DNA from: Chania multitudinisentens RB-25
GTDB taxonomy: Bacteria > Pseudomonadota > Gammaproteobacteria > Enterobacterales > Enterobacteriaceae
DNA: 64,000 bases
Assembly: GCF_000520015.2 (NCBI RefSeq)
Contig: NZ_CP007044.2
Span: 1 to 64,000, forward strand
Direction of reading: 5' to 3'
Made by a program: the position numbers and the translations under genes. The notes below the pieces were generated by a model. The model searched no databases. It saw nothing but the letters and a program-made list of their open reading frames with translations, and had not been told where the DNA came from. This document shows, one piece after another, positions 24,043 to 33,560 of the stretch (positions are counted from its first letter, which is position 1; every line of letters begins with the position of its first letter).

Positions 24043-25800
24043 ATGTCTATGCGGCTAACGATGATCAGGAACCGGGACAATGAAAGGTTACCCCAGAGCT
24101 ATTATGACTTCACGGCACCGGGTGGCACGATTGGGCGCGATACCAACAGTACGCTGATCCTGCCCGATCAAAGCCGGGCGATTTCCCGTCTGCAAGCCAT
24201 TGTGCATATTTCCCCGACCGGCGAAGCCTACATTACGCACAGAGGGAGTACTACCGCGCTGATCCTCAACGGCAACCCACTGCCACATAACGTTCAACAG
24301 CCGCTGGCAGAAGGCGATCTGCTGGAGATCGCGGGCTACCAGTTCAGCGTCAGCCTGACTCGTCAGCCGGTTTCTCTCGCCCCGTTGTTATCCGTGCCTC
24401 AGGGTGCTCACGACATTGATGCAGCGGTCTGGGATCATCTGGAAGCCGAATTTCTCATCCCCCCACAGCCTAAAAAACCGTTGCCCGATGATCCACACCA
24501 CCCCCTATTAACACCCAGGCCAGGCCACCCTGCCGGGCAGGATCCTTTGGCGCTGGTGGAAGAAACGGAGCTGGCCTCTTTGCATGAAGAGACTCTCGAT
24601 CCTGACCACTTATTCACCCAGGACGATCCCTTCTCTCTGCCGCCAATCCTGAGAGACACCACGCCCAGCGTCTTGGCGGCGCACGCGCCATGGGCCAGCG
24701 AAGACAGCCCCTCATCAGAAACGCCGCCACAAGCGAACCATGAGCCTGTTCCGTCATTGTTTAATCTGGCGGATGAGCTGGCCGCAGGCTGGGCGCAAAA
24801 TATGGATCACAGCAGTGAAGATGACGCATTGCTCGGCCTGTTTGCCGATAACGCCGTGCCGCTCACCTCAACCCTGAATGGCTATTCCCCCTTGGCTCCC
24901 ACAGAGCCTGAACCACTTGCCGCGGCGGAGCCCCCCACAACGCCGCCAGCACAGGCGATCATTCCCGAAACCGAACCAGAGTATGACGATCTCGCCTGGG
25001 CGGAGCCGCTGCCAGACAGCCTTTCCTGGGGGGATCTCAGCGCCCAGAACCATGAAACATTTCATTCAGAAGCGCCCGCAGATCAGGTGGGGGATTCACT
25101 GCCGCCGTTTACACGGCTGGGGGTCGATCCGGTCAGGCATCAGCCGTTCAAACCGGCCAAATCCGCTTCTCAGGAACAGTTGCACGGCGAGCTGCTCAAC
25201 GCCTTTGTGGCGGGGCTGGGGCTGGATGATGCTCCGCTGCAACCGGGTTTTTCACCAGAACAGCTTTACCTGGCGGGTAAACTGCTCAGCCTGTTCTCAC
25301 AAGGCACCGTGGCGCTGCTGTCGTCGCGCAGCATACTCAAGCGCGGCCTGAAAGCAGAAATGACCATGATCCTTGAAGAGGAGAATAACCCGTTCAAAAT
25401 GCTGCCGTCAGGCAAAACCGTTCTGATGCAGATCTTCAGCACCCCAATGCCCGGCTTCACTCCGCCGGAAAGCGCGGTACGCAACGCGATGATTGACCTG
25501 CAAGCCCACCAGTTAGGCATGATTGCCGGTGTCCGCGCCATCATTGCCGCCATGCTGCAAACCTTCCATCCCGATACCCTGGAGAAAATGGCGGTGGAAC
25601 AGGGCAACCTCCCGCATAAAGGCATGTTTTCCAGCAATCGCAAAGCGGCGCTGTGGGACACTCTGAAGGCCCACTATCAGCGGGTAGCCAATGAGGTGGA
25701 GGATGACTTTCACACCCTGTTCGGGGCCGCGTTTCTTCATGCCTATGACCTTGAGATCCGCCAATACAAAGCCTCTCAACATCAGAAGGCCCAGCGATGA
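24043..25800 (+). CDS. tagH: T6SS FHA-domain protein TagH/Fha
   Basis: Phosphothreonine-reading scaffold that switches T6SS assembly on when phosphorylated by the cognate kinase. The 585-residue protein has an N-terminal FHA domain (about 15-105; GGTIGRDTNSTLILPDQSRAISRLQAIV holds the GR and SR residues that contact phosphothreonine). A long acidic Pro/Glu-rich linker spans about 130-360. The C-terminal type VI FHA domain lies at about 375-570. Its stop overlaps the phosphatase start (ATGA), so the two are co-translated. Substrate and partner roles are taken from the P. aeruginosa Fha1 system. Confidence 0.92.
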   Translation: MSMRLTMIRNRDNERLPQSYYDFTAPGGTIGRDTNSTLILPDQSRAISRLQAIVHISPTGEAYITHRGSTTALILNGNPLPHNVQQPLAEGDLLEIAGYQFSVSLTRQPVSLAPLLSVPQGAHDIDAAVWDHLEAEFLIPPQPKKPLPDDPHHPLLTPRPGHPAGQDPLALVEETELASLHEETLDPDHLFTQDDPFSLPPILRDTTPSVLAAHAPWASEDSPSSETPPQANHEPVPSLFNLADELAAGWAQNMDHSSEDDALLGLFADNAVPLTSTLNGYSPLAPTEPEPLAAAEPPTTPPAQAIIPETEPEYDDLAWAEPLPDSLSWGDLSAQNHETFHSEAPADQVGDSLPPFTRLGVDPVRHQPFKPAKSASQEQLHGELLNAFVAGLGLDDAPLQPGFSPEQLYLAGKLLSLFSQGTVALLSSRSILKRGLKAEMTMILEEENNPFKMLPSGKTVLMQIFSTPMPGFTPPESAVRNAMIDLQAHQLGMIAGVRAIIAAMLQTFHPDTLEKMAVEQGNLPHKGMFSSNRKAALWDTLKAHYQRVANEVEDDFHTLFGAAFLHAYDLEIRQYKASQHQKAQR

Positions 25801-26594
25801 AAATAGAAACCGTCTGGTGTTCCAACCAGGGCAGCCGCGCGCAAAATCAGGATAAAACCGGCGAATACCTGGGTGAACAGTCGGCCTGTTTCGTCCTGTG
25901 CGACGGCGTGGCGGGTGATGCCGGCGGAGAACAAGCCGCGGCGCTCGCCTGCCAGTTTCTGCTGGACCACGCCGAGCAGGGAACACCCTGCCCAGCGGAT
26001 GCCGTTCCCGCGCTGATCGCCCAGCTCCAGCAGGCGATTCAGCAGGCACAGCAGCGGGATCGGGCTTACAGCCGCATGCGCACCACCCTGGTTGCACTGT
26101 TTATCGATCGCACCACCCTACAGGCCCACTGGGTTCACGCCGGGGACAGCAGGCTTTATCTGTTTCGCAACGGCTACCTGTGCCAGGCCACCACCGACCA
26201 TAGTCTGGCGCAGAAAATGAAAGACGCTGGCTTCCAAAGCGCAGGACTGCCCGACAACCTGTTGTATGCCGCACTCGGCAGTGGGGAACATCACATCGCC
26301 ACCTACAGCCCAACGCTCTCTCTCAACGATGGCGATGCATTTTTACTGTGCAGTGACGGCTTTTGGCAGCGCTATAACCTGGCGCAGTTGGAATCCACGC
26401 TGCGCCTGGCCCATACCCCCGCCGAGTGGCTGATGCTGATCGAACATCTGTCACCCGCGCTCCCGCAGCAGGATAACTACAGCGCTATCGCCGTCTGGGT
26501 TGGCTCCCCGCAGGAATCCACTTTGTTGCAGCTACTTCCGCTGGAAGAAAAAGTTATCTTCCAGACACCGCATTCTCAAAGAATCAGGAGATAA
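25797..26594 (+). CDS. pppA: PP2C-family protein phosphatase of the T6SS (PppA)
   Basis: Serine/threonine phosphatase expected to reverse phosphorylation of TagH. The 265-residue product has the PP2C metal-binding motifs: RAQNQDKTGEY near residue 15, CDGVAGDAGGEQAA at about 38-50, VHAGDSRLYLFRNGYLCQATTDHSLAQ in the middle, LLCSDGFWQ at about 182-190 and QQDNYSAI near the end. It has no membrane segment. It overlaps tagH by 4 bp and is followed by tagJ after 3 bp. Confidence 0.94.
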   Translation: MKIETVWCSNQGSRAQNQDKTGEYLGEQSACFVLCDGVAGDAGGEQAAALACQFLLDHAEQGTPCPADAVPALIAQLQQAIQQAQQRDRAYSRMRTTLVALFIDRTTLQAHWVHAGDSRLYLFRNGYLCQATTDHSLAQKMKDAGFQSAGLPDNLLYAALGSGEHHIATYSPTLSLNDGDAFLLCSDGFWQRYNLAQLESTLRLAHTPAEWLMLIEHLSPALPQQDNYSAIAVWVGSPQESTLLQLLPLEEKVIFQTPHSQRIRR

Positions 26595-26597
26595 ACC

Positions 26598-27404
26598 GTG
26601 AAATCATTACTCTCTGTGCTGCAAGGCCATGCCCTGCCAACCGCCCTGGAACAAACCGCAGCGGCGGTAAAAGCGGCACCCGCTGATGCCGATAAACGCG
26701 CCGAATGGGTTCAATTATTGTTGCTGTACGGCGATTGGCAGCGCGCCAGCGCCCAACTGCAAGCCTGGCAAGCGCTGACGCCGCTGGCTGGCCCCACCAC
26801 GCAACAGTTGTCTGACGCGGTAGCGGCTGAAATCCAGCGTGAGCGGGTGTTCCGTGGTGAAACCGCCCCGTTGTTCCTCACACCGCCACCAGAATGGCTC
26901 TCTCTGTTAGTGGAGGCCTTGCGCGCTCCACCACCGCAGGCCAGCCAGCTGCGCGAGCGTGCTTTCAGCCTGGCCGCCGCGCACGCCGGAACGCTTTCGC
27001 TCGATGGCAGCCGGGAATTCACTCCCTTCGGCTGGTTGGCAGACGCCGACAGCCGCCTGGGGCCGGTGTGCGAGCTGTTGCTGGATAACCGTTACTATTG
27101 GGTGCCTTTTCAGGATCTTGCCTCCATCACCTTCCAGGCACCGCAAAATGCCGTACATCTGGTCTGGGCGCATGCCATGGTCAAGTGGCCCTCCGGCAAG
27201 CAACAGGTCTGCCAGATCCCCGCCCGTTACCCGCTAAGCGAAGAGACGGAAGACGCGCACCGCCTTGGCCGTAAAACCGACTGGCTGCCCCTGAACAACG
27301 CCGAACACTATGCCGGACAAGGGCAAAAAACCTGGATAACAGACCATGACGAGTATGCACTGCTGACGCTACGGCAGGTGCAGTTCAGCACGGGTAAGCC
27401 GTGA
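26598..27404 (+). CDS. tagJ: T6SS accessory protein TagJ (ImpE family)
   Basis: 268-residue ImpE/TagJ protein. TagJ binds the TssB sheath subunit N-terminal helix and has been proposed to assist ClpV recruitment. The N-terminal half is helical and TPR-like (LEQTAAAVKAAPADADKRAEWVQLLLLYGDWQRASAQLQAW). The C-terminal part carries the ImpE signature (FGWLADADSRLGPVCELLLDNRYYWVPFQDLASITFQAP). TagJ is only found in some T6SS lineages, typically those with kinase/phosphatase control, as here. It ends in a GTGATGAG overlap with tssE. Confidence 0.9.
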   Translation: MKSLLSVLQGHALPTALEQTAAAVKAAPADADKRAEWVQLLLLYGDWQRASAQLQAWQALTPLAGPTTQQLSDAVAAEIQRERVFRGETAPLFLTPPPEWLSLLVEALRAPPPQASQLRERAFSLAAAHAGTLSLDGSREFTPFGWLADADSRLGPVCELLLDNRYYWVPFQDLASITFQAPQNAVHLVWAHAMVKWPSGKQQVCQIPARYPLSEETEDAHRLGRKTDWLPLNNAEHYAGQGQKTWITDHDEYALLTLRQVQFSTGKP

Positions 27405-27976
27405 TGAGCGACATCCTCAACGATCGTGCCACACCAACACCCCGCTCCCCCAACGTGGCAGGGCGGAGAAATAGCGATGGAGTGACTTCCCGTGATCGGA
27501 TGCTGCCCGCCTTATTTGACCGGCTGACGGATTTCGAACCGCAGAACAAACGGGAAGCAGAGCGGAATAAAAGCATTTCATACAGCGCACTGCGGAAAAT
27601 GATCCTGCGTGATTTGCAATGGCTGTTTAACTGCAACAACAACGAGCCGCTGATCGACCTGCAAGCCTTTCCCGCGGTCCGGCGTTCTACGCTCAATTAC
27701 GGTATTACTCCGCTGGCGGGGAAAAAAATGTCGGAAATCGAATGGCCGGATATCCAAAAAAACCTGACTCAGGCGATCCTGAATTTTGAACCCCGCATTA
27801 TTCCACAGCAACTGAAACTGCACTGTATTTCTGGTCATGATGATTTGGACGCACATAACGTCCTGTCGATAGAGATCCGTGGGCTGTTGTGGTGTAACCC
27901 TCACCCGCTAGAGTTCTGTTTTCGTTCCGACGTCGATTTGGAAAACGGTTATTTCAATCTCAAAGACATAGGGTGA
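27404..27976 (+). CDS. tssE: T6SS baseplate protein TssE
   Basis: gp25-like baseplate subunit that primes sheath assembly. The product is 190 residues from ATG 27404, which overlaps the tagJ stop by one base; a GTG at 27401 is an alternative adding one residue. The core shows RDRMLPALFDRLTDFEP at the start, LRDLQWLFNCNN in the middle, and VLSIEIRGLLWCNPHPLEFCFRSDVDLENG at the end. The N-terminus has about 25 additional polar residues compared with the shortest TssE proteins. It is followed by tssF after 4 bp. Confidence 0.94.
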   Translation: MSDILNDRATPTPRSPNVAGRRNSDGVTSRDRMLPALFDRLTDFEPQNKREAERNKSISYSALRKMILRDLQWLFNCNNNEPLIDLQAFPAVRRSTLNYGITPLAGKKMSEIEWPDIQKNLTQAILNFEPRIIPQQLKLHCISGHDDLDAHNVLSIEIRGLLWCNPHPLEFCFRSDVDLENGYFNLKDIG

Positions 27977-27980
27977 GCCC

Positions 27981-29861
27981 ATGAACAGTAAATTGCTTGA
28001 ATACTATAACCGTGAGCTGCTCTATCTGCATGAAATGGGCGCGGAGTTTGCCGAAAACTACCCCAAAGTGGCAGGCCGCCTGGGAATGCAGGGCATTGAT
28101 GTCAGCGACCCTTACGTTGAACGCCTGATGGAAGGGTTTGCCTTTCTCACTTCGCGTATTCAATTGAAAATGGACGCGGAATTCCCGCGTTTCTCGCAGC
28201 GGATACTGGAAGTCATTTACCCCAACTATCTTTCCCCTACCCCTTCCATGGCGGTGGCCGAACTGCACCCGGATGGCCGCAAGGGCAATATCAATGCCGG
28301 GTTTCTGGTGCCGCGCGGAACGGTGATGACCTGCGATCCGTTCAAGAAGAGTGGTGTGGCCTGCAAATACCGCACCGCTCATGACGTAACGCTTTATCCA
28401 CTCAGCATCAGCCAGGTATCGTTGGGCGCATTGCCCAACGAGAGCGTCAGCACGGCGAAGTTCAACCGTAACGCCAGCCGCCATGCTCTGCACATCCGGC
28501 TGCGGCTGGACGATAACGTCACCTTCGACAGCCTGAGTCTGGATAAGCTGATGTTCTACCTCAGCGGCCAGGATCTGGAAGCCATGCAGTTGCTGGAACT
28601 GCTGATGCAGCACACCACCGGTATTATCTGCCAGCCAGTAGGTGCAACGCCCCAACAGCGCCATTATCTGCCGAAAACACAGCTGAATCATGAAGGGTTC
28701 GCCGCCGATCAGGCGCTGTTGCCCGACGACTTGCGTAACTTCGACGGCTATCGCCTGCTGCAAGAGTATTTCGCCTTTCCCGCCCGCTTCCGTTTTTTCA
28801 GCATTTCCGGGCTGGCCGCGCTGTTTGGCGCAGGCAAAACGCTCCCTGCGGACGCGCGCGAGTTTGAGATTATGCTGCTGCTGGATAAAGCCCCGTCGTC
28901 ATTAGCCAAGCGCGTTGACGCCAGCCATCTCTCGCTGCACTGCACGCCGGTGATCAACCTGTTTCCCAAGGTGGCAGAACGCATCACGCTGAACGACAAA
29001 ACCAACGAATATCACCTGGTGGTAGATAATATTCAGCCGCTGGATTATGAGGTTTTTTCTGTACAACGGCTGTGGGGCACCCTGGCCGACAGCCCGCATG
29101 AACAGGAGTTCCGGCCCTTTTATTGTACCCAGGGGCGTGACGGGCAAAACTACGGCGCGTATTTCTCTCTGCGCCGTTCCCCCCGTTTGCCTTCCATACA
29201 GCGCCAAGGCCCACGCAGCAGTTATCCGGGATCGGAGGTTTTTCTGTCACTGGTCGATGCCCAACACACCCCCTGGCGCAACGATCTGGAGTACATCACG
29301 GCGGAGGTGCTGGTCACCAATCGCGATCTGCCCTTGTTGCTGCAACGGCAGGAACTGCTCTCTTTCGGGGTTGCCGACTCCATCCCGTTGCAGCAAATCA
29401 CCTTGAAAACGCCGCTGTCACCGCCGAGAGAAGCACTGGCGGAAGGCCGCCTCTCCTGGGGGTTGATCAGCCAATTGCAGTTGGATTATCTCAGCCTGAT
29501 GGAAGGGGATGATGAGCAAGGGGCGCGGGCGCTCAGGGAGCTACTGTCACTGTATGCCAAGTTGGATGAGCCGCAGATCACCAAAGAAATCAAAGGGGTG
29601 CAGCATTGCCGCCTTTCCCCGGCTTATCACCGTGCGCCAGCGCCCGGGCCCATCGTGTTTTCACGCGGCGTTGCCATTGAGCTGACCCTGGATGAACAGG
29701 CGTTTCCCGGCAGTACGCCTTATCTGCTCGGCTGCGTGCTGGAACGGTTATTCAGCCGCATGGTGACGATGAATACCTTTGTCAGCACCTCATTGCGTAC
29801 CCCGCAGCGCGGTAAAATCGCCCAGTGGCCGCCGCGGATTGGCAGGAGAACCCTGATATGA
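27981..29861 (+). CDS. tssF: T6SS baseplate protein TssF
   Basis: Baseplate wedge subunit (VasA/ImpG family), 626 residues. The start LLEYYNRELLYLHEMGAEFAENYPKVAGRLGM is the family hallmark, followed by DPYVERLMEGFAFLTSRIQLKMDAEFPRF. The C-terminus has GVAIELTLDEQAFPGSTPYLLGCVLERLFSR, also typical. It overlaps tssG by 4 bp (ATGA at 29858-29861). Confidence 0.97.
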   Translation: MNSKLLEYYNRELLYLHEMGAEFAENYPKVAGRLGMQGIDVSDPYVERLMEGFAFLTSRIQLKMDAEFPRFSQRILEVIYPNYLSPTPSMAVAELHPDGRKGNINAGFLVPRGTVMTCDPFKKSGVACKYRTAHDVTLYPLSISQVSLGALPNESVSTAKFNRNASRHALHIRLRLDDNVTFDSLSLDKLMFYLSGQDLEAMQLLELLMQHTTGIICQPVGATPQQRHYLPKTQLNHEGFAADQALLPDDLRNFDGYRLLQEYFAFPARFRFFSISGLAALFGAGKTLPADAREFEIMLLLDKAPSSLAKRVDASHLSLHCTPVINLFPKVAERITLNDKTNEYHLVVDNIQPLDYEVFSVQRLWGTLADSPHEQEFRPFYCTQGRDGQNYGAYFSLRRSPRLPSIQRQGPRSSYPGSEVFLSLVDAQHTPWRNDLEYITAEVLVTNRDLPLLLQRQELLSFGVADSIPLQQITLKTPLSPPREALAEGRLSWGLISQLQLDYLSLMEGDDEQGARALRELLSLYAKLDEPQITKEIKGVQHCRLSPAYHRAPAPGPIVFSRGVAIELTLDEQAFPGSTPYLLGCVLERLFSRMVTMNTFVSTSLRTPQRGKIAQWPPRIGRRTLI

Positions 29862-30907
29862 GCGCCGCTATCACAGCACGCAACACGCAGCGCCTGCCGG
29901 ATGATTTCTGGGCATCGCTCACCGAGCACCCTTATCAGCACGATCTGTTTCAGGTTCTGCGGCGCCTTGACGCGCAGGGCGGGCTCGATTGGCCGCTCGG
30001 GCGCGCGCCGCATCCCCACCAGGAACCGCTTCGCCTGGGGCAACAGCCTTCGCTGTCGTTCGCGCCTTCCACGCTGGCCAGCGCCGGGCCAGCCAGCCAT
30101 GCGTCACAGTACCAAGTGATGATCTACAGCTTCGGGCTGTTTGGCCCCAACGGCCCGCTGCCGCTGCATTTTACCGAATATGTGCGCGAACGTTATCTGC
30201 ACAATCAGGATCGAACGCTGCTCGACTTTATCAACCTGTTTCATCACCGCCTGATCCTGCTGTTTTACCGCGCGTGGGCCAATGGCCAGCCTACCGTCTC
30301 GCTCGATCGTGAAGACGATCAGGCTTTTACCCGTTATCTCTCTTCGTTGGTCGGCATGGGCGTGAGCAGGTTATCGCCACGGGACAACCTGCCCACCCAC
30401 GCCAAATACTTTATGGCGGGGCATCTGGTGCGCCAGGGGCGCGATGCCGAAGGGCTGGCCAAGATCCTGCGCTCCTACTTTCAGGTGCCGGTTCGCATCA
30501 TCGAGAACCTCCCCGTTTGGTTGAGCATCGCCCCGGAGCAGCAGACGCGGCTGGTGGCTGGCCAAGCGCAGCCACTGGGACGAGAGGCTTTTCTTGGCCG
30601 CGCCGTGCGCGACGTTCAGCACAAATTCCGCATTGAGCTGGGGCCGATGCCGCTGGCAGAGTATCACCAGTTTCTCCCCGGCGGCACCCAGGCTATCGCA
30701 CTGCGCGACTGGGTGCGGCACTACCTCGGGATCGAATATATCTGGGACGTGCGGCTGATCCTGCGCAAAACAGACGTCAACCGAGCAACGCTGGGCGGCA
30801 AACAACGCCTTGGGCTGAGTAGCTGGCTGCGTGATACGGAAGGCGACAACGATGCGGACGATCTGGTGTTTTCACTCGAGCCCATCGAAGGTCAGCTTTA
30901 TCATTGA
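29858..30907 (+). CDS. tssG: T6SS baseplate protein TssG
   Basis: Baseplate wedge subunit (VasB/ImpH family) that binds TssF and TssK. It is 349 residues from the ATG at 29858, which has AGGAG nine bases upstream and overlaps the tssF stop; an in-frame GTG at 29825 would add 11 residues but has no good ribosome site. Typical stretches are DDFWASLTEHPYQHDLFQVLRRLDA, GLFGPNGPLPLHFTEYVRER and LLDFINLFHHRLILLFYRAW. Confidence 0.96.
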   Translation: MSAAITARNTQRLPDDFWASLTEHPYQHDLFQVLRRLDAQGGLDWPLGRAPHPHQEPLRLGQQPSLSFAPSTLASAGPASHASQYQVMIYSFGLFGPNGPLPLHFTEYVRERYLHNQDRTLLDFINLFHHRLILLFYRAWANGQPTVSLDREDDQAFTRYLSSLVGMGVSRLSPRDNLPTHAKYFMAGHLVRQGRDAEGLAKILRSYFQVPVRIIENLPVWLSIAPEQQTRLVAGQAQPLGREAFLGRAVRDVQHKFRIELGPMPLAEYHQFLPGGTQAIALRDWVRHYLGIEYIWDVRLILRKTDVNRATLGGKQRLGLSSWLRDTEGDNDADDLVFSLEPIEGQLYH

Positions 30908-30930
30908 GATCAAACCATTAAGGTATAGAC

Positions 30931-33558
30931 ATGAGAGAAATCAGCCGCGCGGTTCTGTTTGGCAAATTAAACGGCCTGTTACTCAGCAGCCTGGAAAATG
31001 CCACCTCGTTTTGCAAACTCAGGGGCAACCCCTATGTGGAGCTGGCACACTGGGCCCATCAGTTGATGCAGCATCCAGAAGGTGATTGGCAGCAGATTAT
31101 CCGCCACTTCGGCATCAACGCAGGCCAGCTGAGCGAGGATGTGATCGCCGCTATCGATCGGCTGCCACGCGGTGCCAGCTCGGTTTCGGATCTGTCGGAA
31201 CATGTCGACAGCGCCGTTGAACGTGCGTGGATCTTCAGCTCACTGAAGTTTGGTGCCCAGCAGATCCGTGGCGGCCATCTGCTGCTGGGGATGCTGAACA
31301 CTACCAATCTGCATCACCAACTGTTAGCCATTGCCCCCGGTTTCAAGCAGATTAACCGCGAAACCCTGTTGCAGCAGTTTGAAACGATCCTCGCCTCTTC
31401 TACGGAAACGGTAGCCACCGCGGCGCAGCACGGCAGCGCCAACGTGCTCCCCCACAGTGGTGAAAGCCTGCTTGAGCAATATGGCAACAACCTGACGGAA
31501 CAAGCGCGCCGTGGCGAGTTGGATCCGGTTACCGGGCGCGATGAAGAGATCCGGCAACTGGTTGATATTCTGATGCGCCGCCGACAAAACAACCCGTTGC
31601 TGACCGGTGAAGCGGGCGTGGGGAAAACCGCCGTGGTGGAAGGGCTGGCAGCCTATATCGCCGCTGGCGATGTGCCGCCCAAACTGCGCGATGTCACGCT
31701 GTATCAGTTGGATATGGGGATGTTGCAGGCAGGTGCCAGTGCCAAGGGCGAGTTTGAACAGCGTTTGCAGGCGGTGATTGACGAAGTGCAATCCAGCCCA
31801 TCACCAATCATTCTGTTTATTGATGAAATCCACCAGTTGATCGGCGCTGGCGGCGCGCAAGGCACCGGCGATGCGGCTAATCTGTTGAAACCCGCCCTGG
31901 CACGCGGTCAGTTGCGCACTATCGGTGCCACGACCTGGGCAGAATATAAAAAATACATCGAAAAAGATCCGGCCCTGACCCGCCGCTTTCAAGTGGTGCA
32001 GGTGCTTGAGCCCGATGAAAGAAAGGCCGTGCTGATGCTGCGCCACCTGCGCCATACGCTGGAGCAACATCATCAGATAGTCCTGCTGGATGAAGCGGTT
32101 GAAGCGGCGGTGCGCCTGTCCCATCGCTATATTCCCGATCGCCAGCTGCCTGACAAAGCCATCAGCCTGTTAGATACCGCCTGCGCCAGAGTCGCGGTCA
32201 GCCAGCATGCCGAACCGGGCCGGGTGGAAAGCTGCCGCCGTCATATCACAGCGCTGGAAACCGAGCTGGAAGTCGCGGTGCGCGATATGCGCATCGGCGC
32301 CGGTGACGCGCAGCGCCCAGAGCAAATAAAACAGCAATTGGTGCAAGCACGGCAACAGTTGGCAGCCCTGCATGCCCGCTGGAACGACGAACAGGGGTTG
32401 GTGAACGAGATTATCGAACTGCGCGCCAGGCTCTACCAACCCAGCGAGATAGCCGATGAAACACACGAAAATGCGCTGCGTTCAACCCTCAACGAATTAC
32501 AGCAACAGTTGGCCGAGCGGCAAGGGGACGATCCGTTGCTGTTCTCCTCCGTAGATGCCAACACCATCGCTTCGGTGGTGGCCGATTGGACCGGCATTCC
32601 CCTGGGCCGCATGATGAAAAATGAAGTCGCGGCAGTGCTCAAGCTGGCGGATAGCCTAAACGAACGGGTGATCGGCCAGAAACACGGCCTGGAACTGATC
32701 GCACGCCGCCTGATTACCTCACGCGCCAGCCTGGATGATCCGAACAAGCCCATCGGGGTCTTTATGCTTTGCGGCCCCTCCGGCGTGGGGAAAACCGAAA
32801 CCGCCCACGCACTGGCAGAAAATTTCTACGGCGGCGAGCGCAACGTTATCACCATCAATATGAGCGAGTTTCAGGAACCCCACACCGTCTCCACCCTGAA
32901 AGGGGCGCCTCCCGGTTACGTAGGTTATGGTGAAGGAGGCGTGCTGACCGAAGCGGTGCGCCGCCGCCCTTACAGCGTTATCCTGCTCGATGAGATCGAG
33001 AAAGCGCACTCCGACGTGCATGAAATCTTTTATCAGGTGTTCGATAAAGGCTGGATGGAAGACGGCGAAGGGCAGCGCATCGATTTTCGTAACACCATCA
33101 TCATTCTCACCTCCAACGTGGGCAGCGAGGTGGTCAACGCGCTGTGTGCCGATCCGGCTCTGTTGCCGGAATGCGAGCAGCTCACCGCCGCGCTGCGCGA
33201 TACTCTGCTACGGGCATTTCCTGCCGCGCTGCTCGGCCGGTTAAACGTGATCCCGTACTATCCGCTCAGCGACGCAGTGTTGGGTGACATCGTGAAACTT
33301 CAGTTGGAGCGCATTCGCAGGCGTTTGCAGGATAATCACCAGTTAAGCTGCTCTTTTGATGATGAGGTGATCCGGCAGATCGTCAGCCGCTGTACGGAAG
33401 TGGAATCCGGCGGGCGCATGGTGGATACCATTCTGACCAATACCCTGCTGCCCCAGATCAGCCATCGCTTGCTGACCGCCAGCACCGAGTTGCAGCAGTT
33501 TCGCCACCTGCATATCCGCTATGCCGATAAAGCTTTTGCTTATGACTTCCAGGTGTAA
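30931..33558 (+). CDS. clpV: T6SS sheath-recycling ATPase ClpV (TssH)
   Basis: AAA+ unfoldase of the ClpB/HSP100 family that disassembles contracted TssBC sheaths. The 875-residue product has an N-terminal domain 1 to about 160, a first AAA module with Walker A GEAGVGKTA (about 227-235) and Walker B ILFIDEIHQL, a coiled middle region at about 410-540, and a second AAA module with Walker A GPSGVGKTE (about 615-623) and Walker B ILLDEIEKAH. Both ATP sites look intact. The kinase gene follows after 2 bp. Confidence 0.97.
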   Translation: MREISRAVLFGKLNGLLLSSLENATSFCKLRGNPYVELAHWAHQLMQHPEGDWQQIIRHFGINAGQLSEDVIAAIDRLPRGASSVSDLSEHVDSAVERAWIFSSLKFGAQQIRGGHLLLGMLNTTNLHHQLLAIAPGFKQINRETLLQQFETILASSTETVATAAQHGSANVLPHSGESLLEQYGNNLTEQARRGELDPVTGRDEEIRQLVDILMRRRQNNPLLTGEAGVGKTAVVEGLAAYIAAGDVPPKLRDVTLYQLDMGMLQAGASAKGEFEQRLQAVIDEVQSSPSPIILFIDEIHQLIGAGGAQGTGDAANLLKPALARGQLRTIGATTWAEYKKYIEKDPALTRRFQVVQVLEPDERKAVLMLRHLRHTLEQHHQIVLLDEAVEAAVRLSHRYIPDRQLPDKAISLLDTACARVAVSQHAEPGRVESCRRHITALETELEVAVRDMRIGAGDAQRPEQIKQQLVQARQQLAALHARWNDEQGLVNEIIELRARLYQPSEIADETHENALRSTLNELQQQLAERQGDDPLLFSSVDANTIASVVADWTGIPLGRMMKNEVAAVLKLADSLNERVIGQKHGLELIARRLITSRASLDDPNKPIGVFMLCGPSGVGKTETAHALAENFYGGERNVITINMSEFQEPHTVSTLKGAPPGYVGYGEGGVLTEAVRRRPYSVILLDEIEKAHSDVHEIFYQVFDKGWMEDGEGQRIDFRNTIIILTSNVGSEVVNALCADPALLPECEQLTAALRDTLLRAFPAALLGRLNVIPYYPLSDAVLGDIVKLQLERIRRRLQDNHQLSCSFDDEVIRQIVSRCTEVESGGRMVDTILTNTLLPQISHRLLTASTELQQFRHLHIRYADKAFAYDFQV

Positions 33559-33560
33559 CC